From contig JAWZXG010000074.1 in the NCBI GenBank assembly GCA_037178625.1, forward strand, positions 1 to 32,626: 32,626 nt of DNA, in the 5' to 3' direction. The notes beneath the pieces were generated by a model. It had not been told where the DNA came from and ran no database searches. It saw only the letters and a program-made list of their open reading frames with translations. This DNA comes from Skeletonema tropicum. Taxonomy: Eukaryota; Bacillariophyta; Thalassiosirophyceae; Thalassiosirales; Thalassiosiraceae. Shown piece after piece: positions 11,340-22,172 of the stretch (position 1 is its first letter; every line of letters begins with the position of its first letter). The position numbers and the translations under genes are program-made.

Positions 11340-12443
11340 TCAGGGAGTCCAATAATCAAATCATTCTTCATATATCATTGAGGATGGACTTTGAAACAAG
11401 CCCCACACTGCCGGCACTAAGAAAATCCTTTTGTTTTTTACTAATGGTGCCAACTTCCACAAACCTCTCCAACTCAGTCAGGACAGTAACACCACCAGTC
11501 TTATTGTTCCCTGTAGATTTGATGGCATTAGCCACAACGGTATTGTAGGCTGATTGTTAGGTGGTACCTGCATTGGCTGTCTCTGATTCTGGAGGGGTAC
11601 TTGCCGTGGCCTTCTGCTTCTTGGTGGGATGCTCTTCTGATGCCCATAGAAGCATTGTCTTCTCCAAAGGTGTTGGCGGGTAGAATTGTATGCCCACTGC
11701 GAGCAAGTTCCTCCTCGTAAGATAGATCTCGGGCGGTGTAACCGGAACTCGGTCATGCTGCCCTTTCTCATCGATCGTGACGTGAACAACGTTTTCCGAC
11801 GGAGCTCGTGCTCAATATTATTGCGGAGAATTTTTGTCATTCTAGTTGCAACACTTTCATTTTTCATATTTCTCAAGTGGGGGAAGATGTAGGGCGCTTT
11901 GAGAGCACTAACATTGTCACGGCGGAGACCACCAAATAGATAGAAGACGGCAAGTGAGCAGAATGGGCATAGCCGGTAGAGAATAGGTCACAGAACACGA
12001 GCATACACTGACGCTCAGTCTGCTTGATGATATTCCAGTCGAAATCGGGGGCTTGGAAGTATGAATCCCAAGTTCCCTCATCATAACGGGCCTGATTGTG
12101 CTCCCCACCTCTTGCAACAGCAACTCGGTTCAAGTTGAATTCAGCAAGCCTACCTATTGGCGGAGTCGTAGTTTTCGACACTTTTGACGATGGACTGTGC
12201 AACCGAATTAGCATCTACACGCTCCGTCTCCAAATATTTCGCCCTTTCAACCGTTAAGCTGAATGCTAGATTACTGTAGAGAGGCAAATCAAAGATATAG
12301 TGTCCATCAACCATTGTAGATATATTATCTCCTGCCATCCTGCCATACAAGCTCCTTTTGTCGCTAGGTCTCGGCGGCATGTCACACCCTGCCGACGTGC
12401 CACCCACACCACACGTGATTTCCAGTACTATTATGACGCCCAA
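10978..12443 (-). pseudogene. YR1 tyrosine recombinase pseudogene, copy 5
   Basis: Same pieces and breaks as copy 2 (F 11075-11371, C 11478-11876, B 11873-12214, A 12150-12443), with the shorter frame A that lacks the extra codon. Confidence 0.7.
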
Positions 12444-14165
12444 TTACTTCTACAGGCCAATAAATCGAGCGACTACCTGCCATGGACTGCGAAAGAATGC
12501 GTCGCTTGGATCTTCAACCTATTAAATCATCATGAGCGTGCATGAGATATCAACCTGGGACAAGTTTGGGCAGAAACGGGACAAGTTTGGGCAGAAACGG
12601 GACAAGTTTGGGCAGAAACGGGAATATGGAAACACAGCAGCACAGGTACCATAGGCACCGAGCACCGAGCGATGTAGCATCACACAACGTTGTATCATTG
12701 TCTCATAAGAGAGGCAACTGAGGGTGGACGGTGGACATTCATTCTGCCGCTGATAGCAATGACTCTCAAAAACAGAGTGCTGATGGAATGAATCAACAAT
12801 GGAGGAGGAGGGCTGGAGATTCAACCAGAACCAGGCGGGCGGGGCAAATACACATTACATCCGTCATCCTCATCAACACTGCAATTTTATCATCGTCTTG
12901 CCTCATAACTCATAACGTAACTGCCATCCCAAGCATCGATTTACGTGACGGGCTGTATAGTAAGGATGGAAAGATCTGCATTATGTGGAAGCGCCAATGA
13001 ACTCAAGGAAGCGTTTTGGGACATTCAATAAATGCTGTGACTAGTTTATCTTTGATCTTCTTACCGCAGAAGGAAGTGCCAAGTCATTATGGCTAGTTAT
13101 CTAGTGGGCAACAAATTGGGATTCATATTTTCCAAAATAACAATTGGTCAACTTGCATTGGGACTCTCTCGACATGACAATACCGTTGTTCTGCAGGATT
13201 ACCAGTAGAATCCGACTCGATACGGAAGGTGGAAGGTGGCGACTGCAAGCGCTTGGATTATCGTGGATGCGATCAACCAGTGTTACTTTCAGTTTGTGTC
13301 GTTGGAAGTGGTGTAGTGGGCTGGGTGCAGAGGATGGAAATGTAGCTATCGAAATTGGGCAGCAGCATCAAGGAGAGGCCTAGGTGATTGGTCATCCTGG
13401 TTGAGTTTGCAAGTAATTCCTCTTGGCAGTTCTGGTGACTTTGTTAGTTTATGCGCCATGGTCATGACTGAATCATGATTCGTATATTCACTCGTCATGC
13501 ATCATTGGCTGCATTTTCAGAAGTGTAAAGTCTTTCAATGATGCCGTTACTGAAGCCAAGGCTGTCCGTTCCACTGGCCCCTCGGCAGCGGAGATTGCCA
13601 AACTTCCCAAGTGGGAAATGAATAGAAATGAATGCATGCATGGAGGGGGAGTACTTAGAAGTCAAAGTAAAGTAAATTCAAGTACTCGTAGATATCCATC
13701 CTATTACTAGAGCAATAATACACGTGCCACAGCCAGGTCCAGCAAGCAATATCACAGAGTGATTGCTGTCCACTTTGAACTATTACATAGGAGTAACAAT
13801 TAACTACGTACTAGAACTTCTCCGAGAAAATACATCACGGAGTGATTGCTGTCCACTTTGAATTCCAATCTCACGAAGAATTTTGTTCTTAGTCTCTAAA
13901 TCACTCATACCATCGTCTTTCCGTTTCTTCATAACTTTTGAATTCTCTCGGCAAGACTGTGAATACTTGATGTTGCCTTGCTTCTTTTGTCGCTTTGATG
14001 AAGCTGTGCTTGCACTTCAAGGTCGACAACCTGCGATTGATATCATTATCGAGATCGGTCGGCTCCAAATTGCACAACTCCTTCCACTGCTCGGCAGTGA
14101 TGACCATGGCAGTAGCAGTCACTCCCCTGCAATACCTAGCCCCTTCAGACCCCAGGGAATTATAA
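11340..14165. repeat. Array unit 5
   Basis: 2826 bp. It carries none of the private indels of units 1-4 and is the plainest version of the unit. Confidence 0.95.
12557..12619. repeat. 21-bp minisatellite, 3 copies (unit 5)
   Basis: Three perfect copies in the same context as unit 3. Confidence 0.97.
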
Positions 14166-15270
14166 TCAGGGAGTCCAATAATCAAATCATTCTTCATATA
14201 TCATTGAGGATGGACTTTGAAACAAGCCCCACACTGCCGGCACTAAGAAAATCCTTTTGTTTTTTTACTAATGGTGCCAACTTCCACAAACCTCTCCAAC
14301 TCAGTCAGGACAGTAACACCACCAGTCTTATTGTTCCCTGTAGATTTGATGGCATTAGCCACAACGGTATTGTAGGCTGATTGTTAGGTGGTACCTGCAT
14401 TGGCTGTCTCTGATTCTGGAGGGGTACTTGCCGTGGCCTTCTGCTTCTTGGTGGGATGCTCTTCTGATGCCCATAGAAGCATTGTCTTCTCCAAAGGTGT
14501 TGGCGGGTAGAATTGTATGCCCACTGCGAGCAAGTTCCTCCTCGTAAGATAGATCTCGGGCGGTGTAACCGGAACTCGGTCATGCTGCCCTTTCTCATCG
14601 ATCGTGACGTGAACAACGTTTTCCGACGGAGCTCGTGCTCAATATTATTGCGGAGAATTTTTGTCATTCTAGTTGCAACACTTTCATTTTTCATATTTCT
14701 CAAGTGGGGGAAGATGTAGGGCGCTTTGAGAGCACTAACATTGTCACGGCGGAGACCACCAAATAGATAGAAGACGGCAAGTGAGCAGAATGGGCATAGC
14801 CGGTAGAGAATAGGTCACAGAACACGAGCATACACTGACGCTCAGTCTGCTTGATGATATTCCAGTCGAAATCGGGGGCTTGGAAGTATGAATCCCAAGT
14901 TCCCTCATCATAACGGGCCTGATTGTGCTCCCCACCTCTTGCAACAGCAACTCGGTTCAAGTTGAATTCAGCAAGCCTACCTATTGGCGGAGTCGTAGTT
15001 TTCGACACTTTTGACGATGGACTGTGCAACCGAATTAGCATCTACACGCTCCGTCTCCAAATATTTCGCCCTTTCAACCGTTAAGCTGAATGCTAGATTA
15101 CTGTAGAGAGGCAAATCAAAGATATAGTGTCCATCAACCATTGTAGATATATTATCTCCTGCCATCCTGCCATACAAGCTCCTTTTGTCGCTAGGTCTCG
15201 GCGGCATGTCACACCCTGCCGACGTGCCACCCACACCACACGTGATTTCCAGTACTATTATGACGCCCAA
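13804..15270 (-). pseudogene. YR1 tyrosine recombinase pseudogene, copy 6, with an additional frameshift
   Basis: Pieces as in copy 2 (F 13901-14197, C 14305-14703, B 14700-15041, A 14977-15270). A seventh T at 14260-14266, read as seven A in the gene sense, adds another frameshift inside piece E, after ...GTISKK. The YR2 insert begins 185 bp beyond the 5' end of this copy. Confidence 0.7.
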
Positions 15271-15383
15271 TTACTTCTACAGGCCAATAAATCGAGCGAC
15301 TACCTGCCATGGACTGCGAAAGAATGCGTCGCTTGGATCTTCAACCTATTAAATCATCATGAGCGTGCATGAGATATCAACCT

Positions 15384-15446
15384 GGGACAAGTTTGGGCAG
15401 AAACGGGACAAGTTTGGGCAGAAACGGGACAAGTTTGGGCAGAAAC
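15384..15446. repeat. 21-bp minisatellite, 3 copies, abutting the YR2 insert (unit 6)
   Basis: Three perfect copies. After the trailing GGGAATATG the sequence enters the YR2 insert instead of the spacer. Confidence 0.97.
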
Positions 15447-15558
15447 GGGAATATGTATTGTTTCATGAGAATAAGGGGACAAAAGGGACCTTGACGGGTG
15501 AAGTACAGACATCTTCAAAAAGGGGAGACAAAACCAGGAGGGAGCCCAACCCACCACG

Positions 15559-15650
15559 AACCCTACTGAAAAACCCACACAACATAATGCAGGAAAAGGG
15601 CTCCCACCAATAACCCTACTGAAATACCCACACGCATAATGCAGGAAAAG
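15559..15650. repeat. ~40-bp imperfect direct repeat in the YR2 3' flank
   Basis: 15559-15598 and 15612-15650 both run from AACCCTACTGAAA to ATAATGCAGGAAAAG with a couple of differences and one gap, 13 bp apart. It is also present in the other two YR2 inserts (near 25967-26058 and 30852-30942). Confidence 0.88.
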
Positions 15651-15717
15651 ATTGGAATGAAAGTCAATATCGATCAATATTAAATCAAACGGAACGAACA
15701 AATTCACATATATTATA

Positions 15718-17136
15718 TTAAACTAAATATTCTTGCTTCCTCTTCTTCTGTTGGGGTTCTACCGGTGCATTGTTTGTCTTTTTCGCCTTACGCTTCTTGC
15801 CACCCTTCAACAATCATCTATCCACCATTTTGTTGTAGCATGTTCTCCAACTGTTCTGCTCCCTACGACTTTTTGCCGCGCTCTTTGCTCCGTGCTTCCC
15901 TTGCGTTACGAGGTACGGATCTAAAAGAGGCCAAACTTTCGAGTACAGCGTCGCCACCTTGCTACCATCCCACTTACCATCCGACGGCCAAGCATCCACT
16001 GTCATTCCAAAGTGCTTTACCTTCTCCATTACTTTACCCATCTTCGAGATGTCCCTCTTTCCATTTTTAACGTGTTCGATGAAATTATTGTTAGCGTGGA
16101 GGAGTCGATACGGTGGTATGTTGTTCTTTTTATCCCCAAGAAACCACTTGGTGATCAATCCGTTCATGTTCATCTGGGGAAAAGTAAAATCTGGAGGAAG
16201 AGGAGTCAAAATGCCTTCAGAACTCACCCCCATCGACCACTTCCGCTGCTGAAGCATCTCCTCTCTTCGCTTCTTTGCAAGCGCCTCTTTGACCAACGGG
16301 GTGACCGCAGCCTTATCCACACCATCCAACGTAGGTTCCTCTGCTGCAATGTCGTATTCTACCACTAAATCATCAACATCATTGTCTTCTTCCTCGTCGT
16401 CGTCGTCGAAGGGACGGCGGGTCCTACCACTGGGGCGCTCATAAATGTTTCCAGCTTTCTCTAGTAGCGCATCCAGCTTCTCCATGATGATGGTTGATTG
16501 CGTAAAGTTTGTTCCTCCAACATTTCTTGAATCTAGCTGATTTACTAAGATGTCTTTGAATGATTCCTTGAGATCCTCTTTCATCTTGGCTAGCTCTTCC
16601 TTCAAGCTCTGCACCTTTACCAACAAAGCAACATCTGGAGGTATACCAGTAAGCTCTGGCGTGTCATCTGTCTTGTTCCAAGGATACTTTGTTGTCACAC
16701 AATCAACGAATGGAACATCCTCGATCCAGAAAATGCTTGTGCGCAGTGGACAATTTGAATGCATTGAGTCAAGGTTCCCCTTCTTCTTGTGATACACAAG
16801 CGATGCAATGCATGCCTTAAACAGTAAAAATACAGCCTCATTTGAGCGTGCCTCCACGGGCATACGAGCCTTAATCCAAGCATTTACAGCAGCATGCCGG
16901 GCGGCATATTCTGCTCCGTCAAAGTCACTGAAATCGAAGTATGGCTGTGACTCCGCAAAACCAACACCCAGTCTATCCCTACCACAAACCACCTTTCCAA
17001 CGTGTTCATCACCAGCATCGGCAATCTTGATGTAGCGGTTCAACATGCCGGGCGAAGTCCAACTAGCACGAAGACAAATTGAGGAAATAGGTGGTGCCAC
17101 AATGCACCCTGTTGCACAATGTGTGGCGCCCCCCTT
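15718..17136 (-). pseudogene. YR2: C-terminal part of a Crypton-like tyrosine recombinase, 5'-truncated, internal stop
   Basis: Read from 17136 down. The frame opens directly after two stops with KGGATHCATGCIVAPP, the residues that normally follow the second catalytic Arg; that Arg and everything before it are absent. From the GTG at 17100 (residue 1) there are 428 codons. CLRASW at 9-14 (box III Trp) is followed nine residues later by Tyr23 of NRYIKIADAGDEHVG, the likely nucleophile. Then come a charged helical stretch (about 160-185), an acidic run (232-246) and a WFLGDKKNNIPPYRLL module (319-334) resembling the GCR1-like C-terminal domains of Crypton proteins. An in-frame TGA follows MVDR (stop at 15814-15816); the frame then continues to TAA at 15718-15720 through a Lys/Arg-rich, bipartite-NLS-like tail. 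An ATG exists upstream (17156, MPTTASKRG) but in another frame. Not a functional recombinase as it stands. Confidence 0.72.
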
Positions 17137-17142
17137 TTACTA

Positions 17143-17512
17143 GCAGTAGTAGGCATGATGGCTGGGGAGTGTAATTTCTAATGCGGCGGCTGACGGCTTG
17201 GTCTACTTATTCTCTCACTGTTTTTTGTTCTGCTGCGGCGCTGCGGCGGGGGAGAGGAAGGATAAGAAGGGGAGGTGTTTTGGCATTTAGCATGCACGTT
17301 ACGTTTGGAACTCGTACACGAGTGCGTAGAAAATCAGGGGACAAAGTTGAACTCAAAACCAAAACTGCGCTGGCATAGAAACGCGAGCCTAACAAATTGC
17401 GCGTGATCATCCAAACTAAAACACATTTATTTTGAGAAAAAAGGCCAGTTTGTCCCCCTATTTGTAAAAACGCCCAGAAAACTGCCCATGTTGTCCCCTA
17501 AATCTGGGCTAA
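17143..17512. other. Region upstream of the YR2 frame; no gene seen
   Basis: It includes a GC-rich GCGGCGCTGCGGCGGGG stretch (about 17234-17250) and the right-end TTTGTCCCCC / CTGCCCATGTTGTCCCC motifs. The plus- and minus-strand ORFs here are short and low-complexity. It may have been a promoter or 5' region for the YR2 frame; no specific site could be identified. Confidence 0.4.
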
Positions 17513-18688
17513 GGAAACACAGCAGCACAGGTACCATAGGCACCGAGCACCGAGCGATGTAGCATCACACAACGTTGTATCATTGTCTCATAAGAGAGGC
17601 AACTGAGGGTGGACGGTGGACATTCATTCTGCCGCTGATAGCAATGACTCTCAAAAACAGAGTGCTGATGGAATGAATCAACAATGGAGGAGGAGGGCTG
17701 GAGATTCAACCAGAACCAGGCGGGCGGGGCAAATACACATTACATCCGTCATCCTCATCAACACTGCAATTTTATCATCGTCTTGCCTCATAACTCATAA
17801 CGTAACTGCCATCCCAAGCATCGATTTACGTGACGGGCTGTATAGTAAGGATGGAAAGATCTGCATTATGTGGAAGCGCCAATGAACTCAAGGAAGCGTT
17901 TTGGGACATTCAATAAATGCTGTGACTAGTTTATCTTTGATCTTCTTACCGCAGAAGGAAGTGCCAAGTCATTATGGCTAGTTATCTAGTGGGCAACAAA
18001 TTGGGATTCATATTTTCCAAAATAACAATTGGTCAACTTGCATTGGGACTCTCTCGACATGACAATACCGTTGTTCTGCAGGATTACCAGTAGAATCCGA
18101 CTCGATACGGAAGGTGGAAGGTGGCGACTGCAAGCGCTTGGATTATCGTGGATGCGATCAACCAGTGTTACTTTCAGTTTGTGTCGTTGGAAGTGGTGTA
18201 GTGGGCTGGGTGCAGAGGATGGAAATGTAGCTATCGAAATTGGGCAGCAGCATCAAGGAGAGGCCTAGGTGATTGGTCATCCTGGTTGAGTTTGCAAGTA
18301 ATTCCTCTTGGCAGTTCTGGTGACTTTGTTAGTTTATGCGCCATGGTCATGACTGAATCATGATTCGTATATTCACTCGTCATGCATCATTGGCTGCATT
18401 TTCAGAAGTGTAAAGTCTTTCAATGATGCCGTTACTGAAGCCAAGGCTGTCCGTTCCACTGGCCCCTCGGCAGCGGAGATTGCCAAACTTCCCAAGTGGG
18501 AAATGAATAGAAATGAATGCATGCATGGAGGGGGAGTACTTAGAAGTCAAAGTAAAGTAAATTCAAGTACTCGTAGATATCCATCCTATTACTAGAGCAA
18601 TAATACACGTGCCACAGCCAGGTCCAGCAAGCAATATCACAGAGTGATTGCTGTCCACTTTGAACTATTACATAGGAGTAACAATTAA

Positions 18689-18999
18689 CTACGTACTAGA
18701 ACTTCTCCGAGAAAATACATCACGGAGTGATTGCTGTCCACTTTGAATTCCAATCTCACGAAGAATTTTGTTCTTAGTCTCTAAATCACTCATACCATCG
18801 TCTTTCCGTTTCTTCATAACTTTTGAATTCTCTCGGCAAGACTGTGAATACTTGATGTTGCCTTGCTTCTTTTGTCGCTTTGATGAAGCTGTGCTTGCAC
18901 TTCAAGGTCGACAACCTGCGATTGATATCATTATCGAGATCGGTCGGCTCCAAATTGCACAACTCCTTCCACTGCTCGGCAGTGATGACCATGGCAGTA
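18689..18999 (-). pseudogene. YR1 pseudogene copy 7, 3' fragment left of the 5.5-kb insertion
   Basis: Holds piece G and the distal two thirds of piece F, from MVITAEQWKEL to ERRWYE. The match to the other units stops at 18999, where the 5.5-kb insertion begins. The rest of the copy resumes at 24519. Confidence 0.75.
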
Positions 19000-19058
19000 T
19001 GAAATGGTGCGCGCGGCGATTTGTGACTGCATGTTGTGTATGGTGTGTAGTGCGGCGC

Positions 19059-19072
19059 GGGCCCTCGGGGCC
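19059..19072. repeat. Left subterminal inverted repeat of the 5.5-kb insertion
   Basis: GGGCCCTCGGGGCC, reverse-complementary over 13 bases to the sequence at 24505-24517. It is followed by a T-rich stretch. Confidence 0.7.
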
Positions 19073-19086
19073 TGTTTTTTTTTTGT

Positions 19087-19238
19087 GCAATGTACCCGTC
19101 TATAAATTTGCTCTGCAATGCTTGTTGTTGTAACATAAATGTGTCATGATGACAAAATTATTCTGTGGATTTCGTGTTGGATTTTTTTTTGCAATGTATC
19201 CGTCTATAAAGTTGCTCTGCAATGCTTGTTTAATAACA
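19087..19238. repeat. Pair of ~49-bp direct repeats after poly-T runs
   Basis: 19087-19135 and 19191-19238 share GCAATGTA-CCGTCTATAAA-TTGCTCTGCAATGCTTGTT with a few mismatches. Each is preceded by a run of eight to ten T. They lie just inside the left inverted repeat. Confidence 0.88.
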
Positions 19239-19239
19239 T

Positions 19240-20180
19240 TCTTATAACAGAAACGTTTTATAGTACATACTCACTTACTTACTTAGAGCCGTTCCAAGCA
19301 AAATTGCATCGTAGATGCATAAGATTTTGATAGCAGCTAACAAAAAAGTGCAGCGCGCTTTCCGAGCACAACTGCATGCATGCATGTTTTTTCGTTCGAC
19401 AGTCAGTATCTAACATCATAGCCGCTACTCTCATAGCCACCACGTTGCACAAACCCTACCAATAGTAATATCCAGTGAACTATATCGCAGACAACACCCT
19501 TTGCAACTATTCAGCCGCAGGGTTTTATTATTACAACTGTCTACACCGCATAAATAAATGACTAATACATGCTACATAAATGTCATTTCTGTCTATGATG
19601 TTGCTATTTTTATCCAGCCTATTGCAATATTATGGACAATAAATAGCCGACACTTCTTATATATAATAATGTTGATGAGTTGCGGTCTTTAGAGCCGCTC
19701 GATCCGCCGTCTACAGACTTATTGTTGTGTTAGAGTGTCAAATTATTTATGCAATTTTGTGCACATCTTGTGTCCTTGGTATTTTGGAGGTGTGGGGGGG
19801 CTTTAATGGTCATTCCGAGCAACCAGAATCTCACTTCATATTATCATCGGCGATGGGTAGCGGAGGGGTAGTGCCTATAGATGTTTATCATCTTCGATGG
19901 GTGCAGGGAAGGTGGTTGTTTTCATTTCAAATCTCAATGAAGTGGATTGCAATGATATTATCTCCACCCCTACAGCAGCCGAAACGCCACACTGCTGCGA
20001 AAAAATCGCCATAATGTCGTTTAAGGGATGGGCCATCGATACCTTATGAAATATACTCATGGACTGAGATAGGCGGCCATACTAGGGGTGCCATTGTAGG
20101 CCATTGTGGTGGCATCTTTTTCTCTTTTTCTGCACGATCATCGATCATGCAAAAACCGAGTTGGCTTTTTGACGAAATAA
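19240..20180. other. AT-rich stretch without a recognisable gene
   Basis: It contains a CTTACTTACTTA microsatellite near 19271-19285 and TGCATGCATGCATG near 19372-19385. The only longer ORF (19727-20014, plus) has no coding character I can recognise. Nothing else supported. Confidence 0.5.
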
Positions 20181-20183
20181 TTT

Positions 20184-20248
20184 ACCGATCGCGTTTGACA
20201 GTACTTTATACCGATCGCGTTTTACATATTCTCAAATATATGACGTCA
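20184..20248 (+). promoter_or_regulatory. Candidate promoter elements: repeated ACCGATCGCGTTT and a TGACGTCA box
   Basis: ACCGATCGCGTTT occurs at 20184-20196 and again at 20210-20222, 26 bp apart. TGACGTCA, the palindromic CRE/bZIP-type core, is at 20241-20248. They lie 250-310 bp upstream of the ORF starting at 20498, which also has TATAAAAT directly before its ATG. Regulatory function is inferred from position only. Confidence 0.3.
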
Positions 20249-20497
20249 CTTGTTCCTCTCCTAACTTCAACGTGTCAGCTTCTCTGCTGGCAGGAAGAAC
20301 ATGTCGCCATCCGTGACTTTTCCGCGCAGCCACTCATCGACTATCATGCTACGGAACACCACATGCAATTAGAAGAGTGCATAAATAATAATGAGTGGCT
20401 TGCGTATGACATTCCTCGCACGCAAATCAATATCTTAAATATGTGACCATTACGGACCGGCATAACCAAACCACGAACAAAATTGACCGTATAAAAT

Positions 20498-21009
20498 ATG
20501 CACACTTCAAGAGAGAAAGCGCAGCAACAGCAACCATCCTCTTCCGACGTGAACAGCAAGAGCGCTCGGAAGGGTGTTAGATGCTCATTTCTGTCTATTC
20601 GTCAAATAATTTACAAAGTCCAATGGCCGAAAGTGCGTGTAGGCGATCATATCATCCGCGAAATAGTAGAATTACAATCATCGCGCAATCCATGCTTCGA
20701 ACACTCTACTGATCCACATACTCTTCTGAGGCTTGTTCTTTCCTCTTGCAATATGCGTGAACTAAAACATGTATTGTCTGAGCTAGGATGCGTAATGGAT
20801 CTATATCGCACCAGACAGGAACAATTATCTATCGCTTACAATGTCATTTCCAATCGCAACGTTACCTGTAACGGTTCAAGCTCGGCTCAGTTCTACAAAT
20901 CGGATGCAGAAAGCAAAGCTGGAATAATGAATTATGGCCGTTGTGTAAATAACAGTCATAACTTGCAGTCGTTGGCTGCTCCAGAGTGTTCCAGCATATT
21001 GTCTAATGG
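20498..21009 (+). CDS. Hypothetical protein, candidate first exon (about 170 residues)
   Basis: Unrecognised. The ATG at 20498 follows TATAAAAT. The N-terminus is Ser/Gln/Lys-rich (EKAQQQQPSSSDVNSKSARK), possibly disordered. The middle (KVRVGDHIIREIVELQSS, LLRLVLSSCNMRELKHVLSE) looks like amphipathic helices and is the most protein-like part; the end is Ser/Asn-rich. The ORF reads into GTAAGT at 21010, a strong donor context, and would otherwise stop at the TAA in it. A CAG after a pyrimidine-rich stretch at 21338-21340 is the natural acceptor. That join continues Asn-Gly-Gly-Val-Thr-Ala-Gly and stops at the TGA at 21411-21413, giving about 194 residues. No family assigned. Confidence 0.45.
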
Positions 21010-21340
21010 GTAAGTCCGAAAGTGTATTGTTAAGATGAGCTGAAATTGGAAGAAGCGTCTTATGTGATTCAGAATTTCATGTATAAGCGAAACGCTTAAC
21101 ACTGCGTAAAACATTACGTAGAGTGATCGTACGAACATAGAAAGGATCGCTCATTCATCTACATTTAAGTCGCTTTTTGCTGTGTGGTATTAACCTTCCA
21201 TAGAGTTCATGCCAAAAATAAAATTGTGATGTATGCAAATTTATTTTAAACTTGAACTGGTATTGTTTCTCCCATATGAATGTCGTCATGTCAAAAACTA
21301 ATCACTTATCCTTACTTATCCCTATTTTCATTTACTTCAG
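21010..21340 (+). other. Candidate GT-AG intron (331 nt)
   Basis: Donor GTAAGT at 21010-21015 and acceptor TTTACTTCAG ending at 21340. The interior is AT-rich and full of stops, unlike the flanking ORFs. The join is in phase 2. It does not enter the frame of the next long ORF, which starts at 21373. Confidence 0.45.
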
Positions 21341-21354
21341 CAATGGCGGTGTGA

Positions 21355-22172
21355 CAGCGGGCAACAAAAAAGATGTTGTCGACAACAACAAGAACGAAGA
21401 AGAACGAGCATGATATACCTCTTCTGCAGACAAAGCAAGGCGATTGCATCTCTCCCGCTCATGTTAGATGCACTAACTTTGAGCAGGCAGAAGCATTTGA
21501 TGCATCATGCAAATCATGGAGATCATGCGATAATAATAATGATTATGACGTTGTCGAGCAGGCGAGTTCTTTGTTAAAGTTAAAGCAATCATCAAAAAAT
21601 TATGACATCGAACAGCAGTGCCCTAAAGAGAGCAATGGTAGTGCCGCAACTCCAGTGAATACTCATCATCCGTCTGAAACGGACATACCAGCGTCTACTC
21701 CTTCTGATGAGGAGTCAGCAGTTGACCCAACTAATCTTCCGGCGTTGCTGTATCATGCTGGGGAACAACCTGCTACTGTTCGCGCATATCGCCGCTGCTC
21801 AGAAGATCGCAGTCTTGTGGGCCGCCAAACCATTCGCGATCATTTATATGATTCTCCGTCTACCAGTAGACTTCCGCGCAGCTGTCTCGACCGCCTGTTT
21901 CATGAGTCTTCTGGTTCTACCGTGAAGGATTATCCGTGTCGTAATGCTACTTCGGTTGCTAGACTGTCAGGAGAACGTGATAATGATGGCACCAATATGG
22001 GTGTTGGTAATGTTGATAACGCCCCCTTGGAAGCAGACGATGCTGGTGTATTTCGTAGCAATAATGGCAATGCAGCTCGGCCAGTTGGAGTTGGAGAAAT
22101 TCCACAGAACACAAAAGCGTCTGGAACTATTGGATCTATGTTGGGAGAGCTGTCGGAAAAGGGAATCCAACG
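21355..22172 (+). CDS. Hypothetical Ser/Asn/Asp-rich protein (267 codons from ATG 21373), truncated or frameshifted
   Basis: An 804-nt ORF from the ATG at 21373 to the TGA at 22174-22176, open in frame from 21355. Composition is polar and acidic (DNNNDYDVVEQ, ASTPSDEESAVDP), with basic patches (VRAYRRCSEDRSLVGRQ); it is probably largely disordered. It ends exactly where the helicase-type donor GTGAGTG begins (22173), but in a frame different from the helicase exon. Upstream, the frame from the candidate intron ends at 21411 just as this frame starts to look coding, so one indel could separate two parts of one gene. Not recognised. The composition resembles the 20498 ORF, so they may belong together. 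Confidence 0.4.

Larger units (their letters stand above)
15456..17512. mobile_element. YR2 insert, copy 1 (2057 bp, complete)
   Basis: Compared with units 1-5, extra sequence begins after GGGAATATG (15455) and ends before GGAAACACAGCAG (17513). There is at most a 1-nt overlap, so no target-site duplication. The left end has AAGGGGACAAAAGGG. The right end has TTTGTCCCCC, CTGCCCATGTTGTCCCC and ends GGGCTAA, so GGGGACAA-type motifs face each other. Between them lies a truncated tyrosine recombinase gene on the minus strand. Probably a mobile-element remnant, or the body of an element whose left end is the minisatellite. Confidence 0.75.

Noticed and set aside
15357..15707. 116-codon minus ORF starting MNLFVPFDLILID
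   Set aside because: It runs through the direct repeat and minisatellite, has no protein features beyond AT-derived hydrophobic residues, and breaks in the third copy.
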